Notes: a model not told the origin generated them from the sequence alone. DNA of 64,000 bases from Cellulomonas carbonis (GCF_014636275.1 NZ_BMEB01000002.1:310001-374000), one strand, 5' to 3'. Counted from the stretch's first letter, positions 52,631-62,009 are shown. Numbers and translations are program-made.

Positions 52631-52716
52631 CCTCGGTGCGCGCGCCGTCGGAGCGCCACCCGATTGCCGCGCCGTCACCCGCACCGGCACCCGCCCGTGT
52701 GCCAGGCTCGACCGCC

Positions 52717-53949
52717 GTGACCCCTGCACCACCGCCGACGGCGGGCGCGCCCACCCACGACGCGCGCACGGCACGGCGCGACCTCGCGATCCTGCTCACG
52801 GGGACGGGCGTCTCGACCGTCGGCGGCTCGCTGTCGCTGCTCGCCGTGATGGTCCACCTCGAGCCGTCGGGGGCGGCGTGGGTCGCGGCGGCGCTCGGCG
52901 CGGAGCTCGTGCCGATCGCTCTCCTCGCACCCGTCGTCGGGCGCCTCGTCGACCGCGTGTCCAACCGTCCCCTGCTCGTCGCCGCGACGCTGCTGCAGGG
53001 TGTCGCCGTGCTGCTGGCCGCGGTGGTCGGGCTCGGCCCCGGGCGCGAGGGCGTCGTCGTCGGCGCCCTCGTGCTGCTCGGCGTCGGGACCGCGCTCAGC
53101 AACCCGGTGATCGCGGCCCTCCTCCCGCGCGTCACGGGGGAGGAGCGGGCGACGCGTGCGTACGGCTGGTTCTCGATGATCAGCCAGACGGGCTTCCTCG
53201 TGGGCTTCGCCGTCGCGGGGCTGCTCGTCGAGGCGACCTCGGTGCGCACCGCGCTGCTCGTCGATGCCGCGTCCTACGGCGTGCTCGCGGTGGCCGTGCT
53301 CGCGGTCCGCACGCACCGCCGCCCCGAGCGGGCCGCGGGTGCCGACGACGGCGGGCTGTGGCTGGGCTTCGCGCGACTGCGGACCGACCGCGTGCTGCTG
53401 CTCGGCGTCGGCGGGCTCGCGGCGGCGACCCTCGTCAGCGTCGTCGTCAACGTGGCCGACGTCTTCTACGTGCTCGGTGACGTCGGCGCCGGGCCCGGTG
53501 CGTACGGCGTCGTCACCGCGCTCTGGCCCGCGGCGGGTGTGCTGGGCGGGTGGGCCGCGGGGCGCCTCGTCGGCCAGCAGGCGCTCTTCCGGGCGCTGGC
53601 CGGCGCGGTCGTGCTCATGGGCGTCGGCCTGCTCGTGACCGGCTCGGTCGTCTCGATCGTCGCCGTCGGCATCGGGTGGGTGCTCGGCGGCGCGGCCAAC
53701 GCGGCGCAGCGGGTCGCGCTCAACGCGCTCGTGCGGGCCCGGACCGCCGACGCCGAGCGCGGCCGGGTCTTCGCCGCCGTGAGCGGCGGCCTCCAGGTCG
53801 CGAACCTCGTCGGGCTCGCCATCGGCGCGGGTGTGGTCGCCGCGATCGGCGCGCGCGCGAGCCTGCTCGTCTCGGGGGCGGTGACGGTCGCGGTCGGCGC
53901 GGCGCTGCTCGTCGCGGGTCGTGCGCGGGTGGTCGACCCGGCGTCCTGA
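52717..53949 (+). CDS. MFS transporter
   Basis: A 410-residue permease with about 12 hydrophobic helices and the MFS motif A-like loop VVGRLVDRVSNRPLLVAAT after the second helix. The arrangement resembles the MFS_3 / enterobactin-exporter-like exporters, though the substrate is not clear. GTG 52717 is preferred; a longer form from GTG 52636 would only add an Ala/Pro-rich tail. It is divergent from the GNAT gene with 86 bases between. A strong terminator follows. Confidence 0.9.
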   Translation: MTPAPPPTAGAPTHDARTARRDLAILLTGTGVSTVGGSLSLLAVMVHLEPSGAAWVAAALGAELVPIALLAPVVGRLVDRVSNRPLLVAATLLQGVAVLLAAVVGLGPGREGVVVGALVLLGVGTALSNPVIAALLPRVTGEERATRAYGWFSMISQTGFLVGFAVAGLLVEATSVRTALLVDAASYGVLAVAVLAVRTHRRPERAAGADDGGLWLGFARLRTDRVLLLGVGGLAAATLVSVVVNVADVFYVLGDVGAGPGAYGVVTALWPAAGVLGGWAAGRLVGQQALFRALAGAVVLMGVGLLVTGSVVSIVAVGIGWVLGGAANAAQRVALNALVRARTADAERGRVFAAVSGGLQVANLVGLAIGAGVVAAIGARASLLVSGAVTVAVGAALLVAGRARVVDPAS

Positions 53950-54004
53950 CCGGGCCGGCGGCACGGGCACCGGCGGACCGCCCGACGTCCTGACGGGTCT
54001 CACG

Positions 54005-54054
54005 ACGCACGGGCGCCGCCGACCCCAGCGGGGGCCGACGGCGTCCGGGTGCGT
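54005..54054. terminator. Bidirectional terminator between MFS and flotillin genes
   Basis: Long imperfect arms (ACGCACGGGCGCCGCCGACC and onward against its complement in 54031-54054) pair with a few mismatches and a two-base bulge. It lies between convergent genes and ends near the flotillin stop. Confidence 0.75.
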
Positions 54055-54059
54055 TCGGG

Positions 54060-55559
54060 TCAGGCGCTCGGCACGCGCCCGTCCGACGTCGGGCTCGACG
54101 TGGTGGACCCGGTCGACCCTGCGACCGTCCCGGCGATGCCGCCGATGAGCTGCGTCAGGTCGAGCCCGGTGAGCTGCTTGATGACCTGCTGCCCCTCGCC
54201 GAGCACCGACGCGACGTTCTTCGTGAGCGACGACGCGCCGTCGGTCGAGACGACCGTCATCTGGCCGACCGACGCGATCGGCTCGGCGGCGGCCCGGACG
54301 ATCTCGGGCAGGCGCGAGATGACCTCCTGCGCGAGGGCGGCCTGGCCGTACTTCTTGAGCGCCTCGGCCTTGGCGTCGGTCGCGGCGGCCTCGGCGCGGC
54401 CCTCGGCCTCGGTCGCGGCGGCGCGCGCCTCACCCTCGGCCCGGATACCGGCGGCGAGGGCGACCTGGCGGTCGCGCTCGGCCTCACCGGCGCGGCGGAC
54501 GGCCTCGGCGGCCGCCTCGGCGTCCTGGATCGCGGCGGTCTTGTTGGCCGTCGCGATCGTGGTCCGCTTGAACGCGTCGGCCTCGGTCGCGGCGTTCGTC
54601 GCGTCACGCTCGGCGTTGGCCTTCTGGACGGCGGCGTACGCCTGGGCCTCGGCGGGCTTGCGGACGTCGATGTCGAGCTGCTCCTCGGTCACGCGCGCCT
54701 GCTCGGCGAGCGCCTCGCGCTGGAGCGCCGCGACCAGCTTGTCCTGCTCGGCGCGCGCGAGCTGGCCCGACGCCTCGGCCTCGGCGTTGGCGCGGTCCGT
54801 CTCGGCCTTGATGAGCGCCTTGCGCAGGTCGAGGGCCTTCTGGCGCTCGGCGATCTGCTCGGCCGCCTCGATGACGGCGAACTCGGCGGCGCGGCGCGCC
54901 TCGGCCTCGGAGACCTCGGCGACCTGGCGGGCGCGCGCGTTCTCGGCGCGGCCGAGGTTCGCGAGGTAGTCCGACCCGGGCGTGGAGATGTCGGAGATGT
55001 TGAGCAGGTCCACCTGGAGGCCCTGCTCGGCGAGGTCGGCCTTGGTGGACTCGACGACGCGGTCCGACAGGCCCTTCCGGTCGCTGATGATCTGCTCGAT
55101 CGTCATGTCGCCGACGATCGACCGCAGCGAGCCCTCGAGCGACTCCTTGATGATCTCGGTCAGCGTGCCCTGCTGGGACAGGAAGCGCTGCGCGGCGCGG
55201 CGCACGCCCTCCTCGTCGCCCCGGACTTTGAAGTTGATCGACGCCTTGATCGCGATCTTGATGCGGTTCTTGTCGACGCCCTCGACGGTGATGCCGATCT
55301 GGCGCTGCTCGAGCGAGATCGGGAAGCCCTGCTGGAGGATCGGCCACACGAAGACGCGGCCGCCGACGACGACGCGCTGACCGGTCTCCCCGGCGGCGGC
55401 CCTGCCGGCACCGCGGCCGACGATGATGAGGGCCTCGTTCGGCGGGACGCGCCGGATCCGGTTGGCGACGAACCCGACGATCGCGAGCAGCGCGATGACG
55501 AGGGCGACGATCGAGAGGGTCACGATCGTCTGGGAGGCGAGCTGGTCCACGTTGGGCAC
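54060..55559 (-). CDS. Flotillin-family SPFH membrane protein
   Basis: A 499-residue protein with an N-terminal membrane helix (TIVTLSIVALVIALLAIVGF), an SPFH domain (EALIIVGRGAG, GRVFVWPILQQGFPISLEQR), and a long Ala/Glu coiled coil from about residue 205 to 410. The C-terminus is Gly/Ser/Thr-rich. Start GTG. It forms oligomers at membrane microdomains. The NfeD gene 31 bases upstream is its usual partner, so the two form an operon. Confidence 0.95.
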   Translation of the reverse strand: MPNVDQLASQTIVTLSIVALVIALLAIVGFVANRIRRVPPNEALIIVGRGAGRAAAGETGQRVVVGGRVFVWPILQQGFPISLEQRQIGITVEGVDKNRIKIAIKASINFKVRGDEEGVRRAAQRFLSQQGTLTEIIKESLEGSLRSIVGDMTIEQIISDRKGLSDRVVESTKADLAEQGLQVDLLNISDISTPGSDYLANLGRAENARARQVAEVSEAEARRAAEFAVIEAAEQIAERQKALDLRKALIKAETDRANAEAEASGQLARAEQDKLVAALQREALAEQARVTEEQLDIDVRKPAEAQAYAAVQKANAERDATNAATEADAFKRTTIATANKTAAIQDAEAAAEAVRRAGEAERDRQVALAAGIRAEGEARAAATEAEGRAEAAATDAKAEALKKYGQAALAQEVISRLPEIVRAAAEPIASVGQMTVVSTDGASSLTKNVASVLGEGQQVIKQLTGLDLTQLIGGIAGTVAGSTGSTTSSPTSDGRVPSA

Positions 55560-55590
55560 GCCGACCCCTTTCTGGTGGTGGTGGAGGAGG

Positions 55591-56058
55591 TCAGGCGTCG
55601 GCCGGGGCGACCTTGACCCGGCTGCCGGACTGCTGGAGGACGACGACGCGCGTCCCGGCGGCGATCGGCTGGTCGGACCACGCGAGGCGGCGCTCGAGCT
55701 CGGTCGGGTCGTCGAGGCTGACCTCGCCCGACCCGCCGGGCATGATCGTCGAGGTCACGACGCCCTGGACACCCGTGAGGTCGCGCGGCTTGCCGTCCTC
55801 GGTCGCGCGCAGGCCCGCGATGATCCGCCCCACGCCCACGACGACGAGCACCGCGAAGACGGCGGACGCGGCGTACGCGACGCCGACCGGCTGGCCGAGC
55901 GCGGTGGTGATCGCGCCGATCGCACCGAAGCCGACCGCGCCGGCACCGAGCGACGTGCCGGAGACCGCACCGTCACCGAGCTCGACGGCGTCGCCCAGCA
56001 CGAGCGACCCGAGCAGGACCACGAGGCCGGCGGCGCCGATGATGACGAAGGTGAGCAT
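55591..56058 (-). CDS. NfeD-family membrane protein
   Basis: A 155-residue NfeD protein. Two or three N-terminal hydrophobic helices (FVIIGAAGLVVLLGSLVLGD and AASAVFAVLVVVGVGRI) are followed by a C-terminal OB-fold domain (LTGVQGVVTSTIMPGGSGEV, RVVVLQQSGSRVKVAP). AGGGGGA precedes the ATG. It is the usual partner of flotillin and is placed just before it. No protease domain is present, so this is the short form. Confidence 0.92.
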   Translation of the reverse strand: MLTFVIIGAAGLVVLLGSLVLGDAVELGDGAVSGTSLGAGAVGFGAIGAITTALGQPVGVAYAASAVFAVLVVVGVGRIIAGLRATEDGKPRDLTGVQGVVTSTIMPGGSGEVSLDDPTELERRLAWSDQPIAAGTRVVVLQQSGSRVKVAPADA

Positions 56059-56215
56059 GCGGTCCCCCTGCTGACGACGATGATCGCCCTGGGAGCCTAC
56101 CGACGTGCGCGTGCCCGGTTCGGGGCTTTCCACCGGACTCACCCGAACGGCCCGCCCGGGGTACGGCTCGTCCGTCCGGCGTCCGCCGCGTGCCGGCCGC
56201 GCGGATCCGGGCACC

Positions 56216-56246
56216 TTGCCCCTGACACGGTGGCAGGGTCTGTGCT
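56216..56246 (+). promoter_or_regulatory. MerR-type promoter with 19-bp spacer
   Basis: TTGCCC (56216-56221) and TGTGCT (56241-56246) are 19 bases apart, as in MerR-controlled promoters. CCCTG and CAGGG arms (56220-56238) sit in the spacer as the operator. Transcription would begin near the ATG at 56253, giving a leaderless, self-regulated message. Confidence 0.6.
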
Positions 56247-56252
56247 GTGGGT

Positions 56253-57098
56253 ATGCCTTCCTCCGGCGCGCGACTGCTGACCATCGGCGAGTTCTCGCGG
56301 CTGTCCCGGATCAGCGTCCGGATGCTGCGTCACTACGACGAGCACGGCGTCCTGCACCCGACCCAGACGGACCCGTGGACCGGGTACCGCCGCTACTCCG
56401 TGGACCTGCTGCGGACGGCGGCCCGGGTCGTCGAGCTCCGCGACGTCGGGCTCCCGGTCGCCGAGCTCGCGCGGTGCGCCGCGGCCCTCGACGACCGCGC
56501 GCTCCTCGCCGCGGTGCTCAAGGGTCGCCGCGGCGACCTCGAGACCGAGGCCGACGCCGTCGCCGCCCGGCTCCGGAAGGTGGACCACCTCATCGCCCAG
56601 CTGGAGGAACCCATGTCCACGACCACCCCGCCCGTCGAGGTCGCCCTGCGCACGTTCGCGCCCCGCACCGTCGCCTCGCTGCGCGACGTCATCCCCGAGT
56701 ACCGCGCCGAGGGGCAGCTCTGGGGCCGGCTCATGGCCGCGCTGCCCGGCGTGGGCGCCGTGCCCGCCCCGGACGGCGTCTCCGCCGCCGTCTTCCACGA
56801 CGCCGACGTCGTCGAGCACGACGCCGACGTGGAGGTCCGGCTCGACGTCGTCGCGCCGTTCGAGGGCTCCGACGACGTCCGCTGCGTCGAGCTCCCTGGG
56901 ACGACCGTCGCGTGCGGCCGCCTGCACGGCCCGTACGAGGGCATGCCGGCCGCCGCCGAGGCCATCGGGCGCTGGGTCGCCGAGAACGGCTACCGCGTCG
57001 ACGGTCCGATGTTCGACGTGTACGTCGTCGGCCCCATGGAGGCACCCGACCCCGCGGCGTGGGTCACCGACGTCTGCGTGCCGGTCGCGCGCGGCTGA
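56253..57098 (+). CDS. MerR-family regulator with GyrI-like effector domain
   Basis: A 281-residue BmrR-type regulator. The N-terminal winged helix reads LTIGEFSRLSRISVRMLRHY and continues through RRYSVDLL. A coiled coil spans about residues 80-125. The C-terminal 150 residues are a GyrI-like drug-binding domain (ARCGRLHGPYEGMPAA region and FDVYVVGPMEAPDPA). It probably binds hydrophobic cations and activates its own promoter. ATG 56253 fits the promoter; GTG 56247 is an alternative. The stop is two bases from the convergent zwf stop, with no terminator between. Confidence 0.93.
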   Translation: MPSSGARLLTIGEFSRLSRISVRMLRHYDEHGVLHPTQTDPWTGYRRYSVDLLRTAARVVELRDVGLPVAELARCAAALDDRALLAAVLKGRRGDLETEADAVAARLRKVDHLIAQLEEPMSTTTPPVEVALRTFAPRTVASLRDVIPEYRAEGQLWGRLMAALPGVGAVPAPDGVSAAVFHDADVVEHDADVEVRLDVVAPFEGSDDVRCVELPGTTVACGRLHGPYEGMPAAAEAIGRWVAENGYRVDGPMFDVYVVGPMEAPDPAAWVTDVCVPVARG

Positions 57099-57100
57099 CG

Positions 57101-58660
57101 TCAGCCGCGGACGACCCACCCGTGGGGCTCGGCGAGGCGGTCCGCCTCGGCCGGGCCCCAGGACCCGGGTGCGTAGGGCAGCGGGTCGGGACGCGCGTCG
57201 CCGAGCATCGGCGCGAACGCGCGCCACGCTTCCTCGAGGCCCTCGGGCGTCGTGAAGAGCGTCCGGTCGCCGACCAGCACGTCGTGCACGAGGGACGCGT
57301 AGGGCGACAGCGGCTCGGCGCCCTCGACGTCGGACAGGTCCAGCCGCGCGGTGCCCGGGACGAGGTCGAGCTCGGGCCCGGGCTTCTTGATGCTCGTCGT
57401 GACCTCGATCGCGCCGTCGCCCTTGAGCGACAGGCTGATGAGCCCCGCCTCGACCTTGTCGCCGAACAGCCGGACGGGGTCGCGGCGCAGCACGAGCGTC
57501 ACGCGCTGCGCCGACGCGGCCATCCTCTTCCCGGTGCGCAGCAGGAACGGCACGCCGCGCCAGCGGTCGTTGTCGACCCACAGGCGTGCCGCGATGAACG
57601 TGTCGGTCGTCGAGGCGTCGTCGACTCCCTCGATGTCGCGGTACCCCTCGAACTGGCCGAGCACGACGTCGTCGGCGGGGTCCAGCGGCCGGAAGCACGC
57701 GATCGCCGCCTCGCGCGCCGCGACGAGGTTGTCGATGCTCATGCCCTTCGGCGGTTCCATCGCGACCTGCGCGGCGACCTGGAACAGGTGGCTCACGACC
57801 ATGTCGAGCGCGGCCCCGGTCGCGTCGTAGAACTCGGCGCGCTGCGCGACGTCGAGCGTCTCAGGCACGTCGATCTGCACCTGCTCGACGTGGTCGCGGC
57901 ACCACACGCTCTCGAAGAGCTCGTTCGCGAAGCGCAGGACGTGCAGGTTCTGCGTCGCCTCCTTGCCGAGGAAGTGGTCGATCCGGAAGACCTGCCGCTC
58001 CTCGAGCGCGTCGTGCACCACGGCGTCGAGGCGGTGGAACGAATCCGGGTCGGTGCCGTAGGGCTTCTCGTAGACGACGCGCACCGTCTCAGCGCGCCCG
58101 TCCGGCCCGCGCGTCAGGCCGTGCCGGCCGAGGTTGCGCGTGAGCGGCTCGAACGCCGCGGGCGGGATCGCGAGGTAGTGCACGACGACGACGTCGTCGC
58201 GGTCGCAGCCCGCCGCGTCGGCGAGCACGCCGCGGACGCGCTCGAGCGCCGCCGGCAGGGTGCCCGGGTCGTCGTCGCCGACCTCGCTGCAGAACACGCT
58301 GTGCCGCGTGAGGGCCTCGGGGTCGTCGCCCTCGTGGCCGAACTCCTCGAGCGACGCGGCCACGTGCGCGCGGAACTCGTCGTCGGCCATGTCCTCGCGG
58401 CCCGTCCCCAGCAGCGCCCAGTGCTGCGGCAGCAGACGGCGACGCTGGAGCGTCGCGAGCGCCGGGTAGACGGAGCGCCGCGAGAGGTCGCCCCGCGCAC
58501 CGTGCAGCACCAGGACGAGCGGTGCGCCGGGTGCCTCGTCCGCGGCGGGTGCGCGGTCGGTCAGCTCGCCGGGCGACGGGTCCGTGAGCTGGTCGTCGGC
58601 GCCGGTGGTGCCCTCGGGCGTGCCCTGCCGGGCGTCGTCGTCGGTCCTCGTGCTGCTCAT
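57101..58660 (-). CDS. zwf: Glucose-6-phosphate dehydrogenase
   Basis: A 519-residue enzyme. The active-site block FRIDHFLGKEATQNL is intact, with VVYEKPYGTD before it and the SIKKPGPELDLVPG region near the C-terminus. The NADP loop reads LHGARGDLSRR instead of the common GASGDLA form. A 45-residue Asp/Thr/Gly-rich tail precedes the domain. GAGG lies seven bases before the ATG. No transketolase, transaldolase or opcA gene is near, so it may be a second copy in the genome. It makes 6-phosphogluconolactone. Confidence 0.93.
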   Translation of the reverse strand: MSSTRTDDDARQGTPEGTTGADDQLTDPSPGELTDRAPAADEAPGAPLVLVLHGARGDLSRRSVYPALATLQRRRLLPQHWALLGTGREDMADDEFRAHVAASLEEFGHEGDDPEALTRHSVFCSEVGDDDPGTLPAALERVRGVLADAAGCDRDDVVVVHYLAIPPAAFEPLTRNLGRHGLTRGPDGRAETVRVVYEKPYGTDPDSFHRLDAVVHDALEERQVFRIDHFLGKEATQNLHVLRFANELFESVWCRDHVEQVQIDVPETLDVAQRAEFYDATGAALDMVVSHLFQVAAQVAMEPPKGMSIDNLVAAREAAIACFRPLDPADDVVLGQFEGYRDIEGVDDASTTDTFIAARLWVDNDRWRGVPFLLRTGKRMAASAQRVTLVLRRDPVRLFGDKVEAGLISLSLKGDGAIEVTTSIKKPGPELDLVPGTARLDLSDVEGAEPLSPYASLVHDVLVGDRTLFTTPEGLEEAWRAFAPMLGDARPDPLPYAPGSWGPAEADRLAEPHGWVVRG

Positions 58661-58868
58661 GGGCTGCCTCACTGGTCGGTCGGCGGTCGGCACGACGCTA
58701 TGCCGGGGCTCCGACGCGCGCGCGTCGTGATTCACCTCCGGGAGCACTTGTCCCCGCCGGGCGGGTGCCGATCTGGACGGTGAGGGCGGCGCGGTGCCGT
58801 CCGGTCGGGGCCGGCCTGTGCCGACGGCCGCCGACGACTGGCGACGGCTGACGACGGCGAGGTGTGTG

Positions 58869-59150
58869 ATGACGACTCTCGATGCGGGTCCTGCTCACGA
58901 GCGTGCGACGTCGGTCGTGCTCCACGGGCTGCACCCCCTGGACGGGCACGAGGTGACGTGGAAGGTCACGCCCCTCCCGCAGGACCGACGGGGCCACGTG
59001 ACGTTCCTCGTGCAGCGCGCCGAGGGCCACGTCGACGGCGAGCAGGCGTGGTCGTGCACCGACAAGGAGACGTTCGTGCTGAGCGGCGAGGGCGTGCGCG
59101 AGCTCGTCCGGCGCGTGTCGAGCACGTCCCGCATCGGCTCGTCGCGCTGA
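58869..59150 (+). CDS. Small uncharacterised protein, paralogue of 47670-47942
   Basis: A 93-residue protein. SVVLHGLHPLDG, VTWKVTPLPQDR, FLVQRAEGHVDGEQAW match the parallel parts of the 47670 protein at the same spacing, while both ends differ. So these are two members of one small family in the same neighbourhood. Start ATG, with no strong Shine-Dalgarno. I know no function for the family. Neighbours on both sides differ between the two loci. Confidence 0.7.
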   Translation: MTTLDAGPAHERATSVVLHGLHPLDGHEVTWKVTPLPQDRRGHVTFLVQRAEGHVDGEQAWSCTDKETFVLSGEGVRELVRRVSSTSRIGSSR

Positions 59151-59214
59151 CCCCGCTAGCGTGCGGGCACCCGGGCCGACGACGGTCCGGCTCCCGTGCA
59201 CCTCGGAGGTCCGC

Positions 59215-59649
59215 ATGAGCCGCAGGTCGCGCCTGGCGCTGTGGATGGTGGGCGTCCTGGTCGCGGCGGGCGTCGCGGGCGTCGTCGTCGGCCTCGGGGT
59301 CGGGGCCCTCTACGCCGCGCAGGCGCCCGAGCACGAGACGTGGGCCGACCTCGCCGCCGTGATCATGGGCCTCCTGGCCGGCGGGGCGGTCGCGCTGCTC
59401 GTGTGGTCCGTCGGGACGGTCCTCGTGGTGCGGCGGTTCGTCGCACCCGGACGGCGGCTCGCGGTGCTCGGCTGGTCGGCGCTCGCCGTCGTCGTCACGG
59501 CGGCCGTGGGCGCGGCCCTGCGGCTCGTGGACGGGGGTGCGCTCGCGGCCTCGGACGCGACCTGGGCGGCGATCGCGGGTGCGACGACCGCAGCCGTCCT
59601 CGCGCCGCCGGTCGTGCTCGCGATCCGCGAGGCGCGGCAGCCGGACTGA
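59215..59649 (+). CDS. Four-TM hypothetical membrane protein
   Basis: A 144-residue membrane protein with four hydrophobic helices (LWMVGVLVAAGVAGVVVGLG, VIMGLLAGGAVALLVWSVG, a third and a fourth). GGAGGT lies five bases before the ATG. A charged loop (HETWAD) separates the first two helices. I do not recognise the family. It is not in an obvious operon with the preceding small protein, which ends 64 bases upstream. Confidence 0.75.
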   Translation: MSRRSRLALWMVGVLVAAGVAGVVVGLGVGALYAAQAPEHETWADLAAVIMGLLAGGAVALLVWSVGTVLVVRRFVAPGRRLAVLGWSALAVVVTAAVGAALRLVDGGALAASDATWAAIAGATTAAVLAPPVVLAIREARQPD

Positions 59650-59729
59650 GGGCCCCGCGCGCCGACGACGGCGGGACGCCGCCGCTCACCGGCGCGTCGG
59701 TCAGCGGTCCGCCGATCGCCGCTCGCCGC

Positions 59730-60785
59730 TCAGCGGTCCGCGGCGGCTGCGCCCGACCGCTCGACGTAGGGCCGCAGGGCCCTCGCGTGCAGGTCGAGGT
59801 GCTCGGCGAGCCCGGGGTTGCGCAGCACGAGGCCGAGGTTCGCGAGCTGCACGCTGCGGGCCGCCGCGAGGTGCGGCGCGACGTCGGGCGTGAGGGGCCA
59901 CGGGCGGACCGCCTCGTACCCGGCGCGGAAGGCCGCGCAGCGCTCACCGCCGTCGGCCGCGTCGTCGCGCGCGAGCCGGACGAGCGTGATGGCGACGTCC
60001 TGCTCGGGGTGTCCCCGGAGCGCGTCCTGGAAGTCGATCGGGACGAGCCGGTCGCCCGAGCGCACGACGTTCGCGGGCGTGAGGTCGCCGTGCAGGAGGC
60101 GGGGCGGCTCGGGCGCCGAGGACCACAGGTCGTCCAGCGCCCGTTGCGCCGAGGCCCGGGCGGCGAGCAGCAGGGGTGCGTGGTCGCCGGCCTCGCCGAG
60201 GCGGTCCGGCACGTGGAACGTCAGGACGCGCCGACCGTCCAGCACGCCCGACGGCGGACCGGGTGCCGTGGGGGCGGCGTCGTGGAGCGTGGCGGAGAGC
60301 CGCCCCAGGTCGGCGGCGTCGCCGGGCGTCGCCGGGCGCGGGACCTCCGAGCCGGGAACCCAGTCCAGGAGCATGCAGGTGACGCGCCCGTGGGGACCGT
60401 CGACCGTCGTCGAGGCCGCGCCGTCGATCGTCGGGTGCACGCGGGGAACGGCCGCGCCCGCCGCGGCGAGGTGGTCGAGCAGGGTGCGCTCGGCCTCGTC
60501 GCTGCCCGGGGCGTGCACGCCGACCCGGGGTGCGACCCGCAGCGCGAGGTGGCGGTGGCCGACCTCGACGTGGACCACGGTGTTGTACGACCGGCGCACG
60601 CCGACGACGTCCGCCCCGCGCAGGCCCCAGCGCGCCAGGGCTGCGGCGACCAGGTGCGGGAGGTCCGCGTCGCGGGGGCACTGGGTCCGCGTGGCTCCGC
60701 CTCCGGAGGTCGTGGGGGCCGGTTGCGACGGCTCCGGAGGCGTGGGGCCCGGGTGCGACGGCTCCGGAGGCGCGGGGGTGGTCAC
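59730..60785 (-). CDS. Aminoglycoside phosphotransferase-fold kinase
   Basis: A 351-residue protein of the APH/choline kinase fold. Catalytic loop LLHGDLTPANVV and metal-binding VPIDFQDAL are intact. The N-terminal 30 residues are a Pro-rich direct repeat (PPEPSHPGPT, PPEPSQPAPT). GTG 60785 is used; TAGCCT ends eight bases upstream. A TTG nine bases earlier is unlikely. The fold phosphorylates many small molecules, and resistance is not implied. Confidence 0.9.
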   Translation of the reverse strand: MTTPAPPEPSHPGPTPPEPSQPAPTTSGGGATRTQCPRDADLPHLVAAALARWGLRGADVVGVRRSYNTVVHVEVGHRHLALRVAPRVGVHAPGSDEAERTLLDHLAAAGAAVPRVHPTIDGAASTTVDGPHGRVTCMLLDWVPGSEVPRPATPGDAADLGRLSATLHDAAPTAPGPPSGVLDGRRVLTFHVPDRLGEAGDHAPLLLAARASAQRALDDLWSSAPEPPRLLHGDLTPANVVRSGDRLVPIDFQDALRGHPEQDVAITLVRLARDDAADGGERCAAFRAGYEAVRPWPLTPDVAPHLAAARSVQLANLGLVLRNPGLAEHLDLHARALRPYVERSGAAAADR

Positions 60786-60842
60786 GACGAGCAAGGCTAG
60801 GTCGCCGGGCGACGCCCCCTCCGCGCCGGTGCGCTCAGGCGG

Positions 60843-62009
60843 TCAGGCCGCGAGCGCCTGAGCGAGGTCCGCCTGGAGGTCCTCGACGTCCTCGAGCCCG
60901 ACCGACAGCCGCAGGACGTCCGCGCCGGGCCTGGCCTCGGGCGGCACCGGGCGGTGCGTGAGCGCGGCCGGGTGCTGGACGAGAGAGTCGACGCCGCCGA
61001 GAGACACCGCGTGCGTGAACAGCCGGACCCGCTCGACCGCGCGGGCCGCCTGCTCGAAGCCACCCGTGAGGCGGATCGCGAGCATCGCGCCCGGGCCGCG
61101 CATCTGCCGGCCGACGAGGCCGAGCGGGTCGCCGTCCGCCGTCCCCGGGTAGTGCACGTGCCGGACCGCGGGGAGCTCCGCGAGCCAGCCTGCGAGCTTC
61201 TCGGCCGACCCCTGCTGCGCCCGGACCCGCACGGGCAGCGTCGGCAGACCGCGGTGCAGGAGGTAGCCCGCGAGCGGGTGCAGGATCCCGCCCGTCACGG
61301 CACGCACGCGCCGCAGCGCGGCGGCCCACTCCTCGTCGGTGGCCACCACGCCACCGACGGCGTCGCCGTGCCCGCCGAGGTACTTCGTCGCGCTGTGCAG
61401 GACGAGCGTCGCGCCCTGGTCCGCGGGGTTCTGCAGCACGGGCGTGGCGAACGTGTTGTCGACGACGACGGGTCGCCCCTGGGCCGCGGCGACCACCCCC
61501 GCGACGTCGACCAGCTCGAGCGTCGGGTTGGCCGGCGTCTCGAGGACGACGAGGCACGTGTCCGGGCGGACCGCCGCCGCGACGCCGTCCGGCGCCACGA
61601 ACGTCGTCTCGACGCCGAGCAGCGGTGACGCGAGCAGGTGGTCGGTGCCGCCGTAGAGCGGGCGGACCGCGACCACGTGCGCGCCGACGCCGCGCGAGCG
61701 CGCCGCGAGGACCGTGGCCGTGACGGCCGCCATGCCCGAGGAGAACGCGACCGCCTCGGCGGTGTGCTCGAGCGCCGCGAGCGCCTCCTCGAACCGCGCC
61801 ACGGTCGGGTTCCACAGGCGCGAGTAGACGTGGCCGCCGTCGGTCGGGTGGCCGCCGAGAGCCATCGCCTCGTAGGACGCGCCGCCGCTGTCGATCCCGG
61901 GCAGGGGGTTGGTCGAAGAGAGGTCCAGGGGCAGCGCGTGCACGCCCAGCGCCGTCAGGTCGGCGCGGCCGGCGTGGACCGCCACGGAGTCGGGTGACAG
62001 CGGTGTCAT
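60843..62009 (-). CDS. PLP-dependent Cys/Met metabolism lyase (cystathionine gamma-synthase / methionine gamma-lyase family)
   Basis: A 388-residue fold-type I PLP enzyme of the trans-sulfuration family. The PLP lysine is Lys209 in HSATKYLGGHGDAVGG, with YSRLWNPT, SSGMAAVTA and LETPANPTLEL blocks. The family covers cystathionine gamma-synthase, gamma- and beta-lyase and methionine gamma-lyase; the Arg/Tyr set does not decide between them by eye. CAGCAT ends six bases before the ATG. It is divergent from an Lrp regulator, a layout common for amino-acid degrading lyases. Confidence 0.92.
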   Translation of the reverse strand: MTPLSPDSVAVHAGRADLTALGVHALPLDLSSTNPLPGIDSGGASYEAMALGGHPTDGGHVYSRLWNPTVARFEEALAALEHTAEAVAFSSGMAAVTATVLAARSRGVGAHVVAVRPLYGGTDHLLASPLLGVETTFVAPDGVAAAVRPDTCLVVLETPANPTLELVDVAGVVAAAQGRPVVVDNTFATPVLQNPADQGATLVLHSATKYLGGHGDAVGGVVATDEEWAAALRRVRAVTGGILHPLAGYLLHRGLPTLPVRVRAQQGSAEKLAGWLAELPAVRHVHYPGTADGDPLGLVGRQMRGPGAMLAIRLTGGFEQAARAVERVRLFTHAVSLGGVDSLVQHPAALTHRPVPPEARPGADVLRLSVGLEDVEDLQADLAQALAA

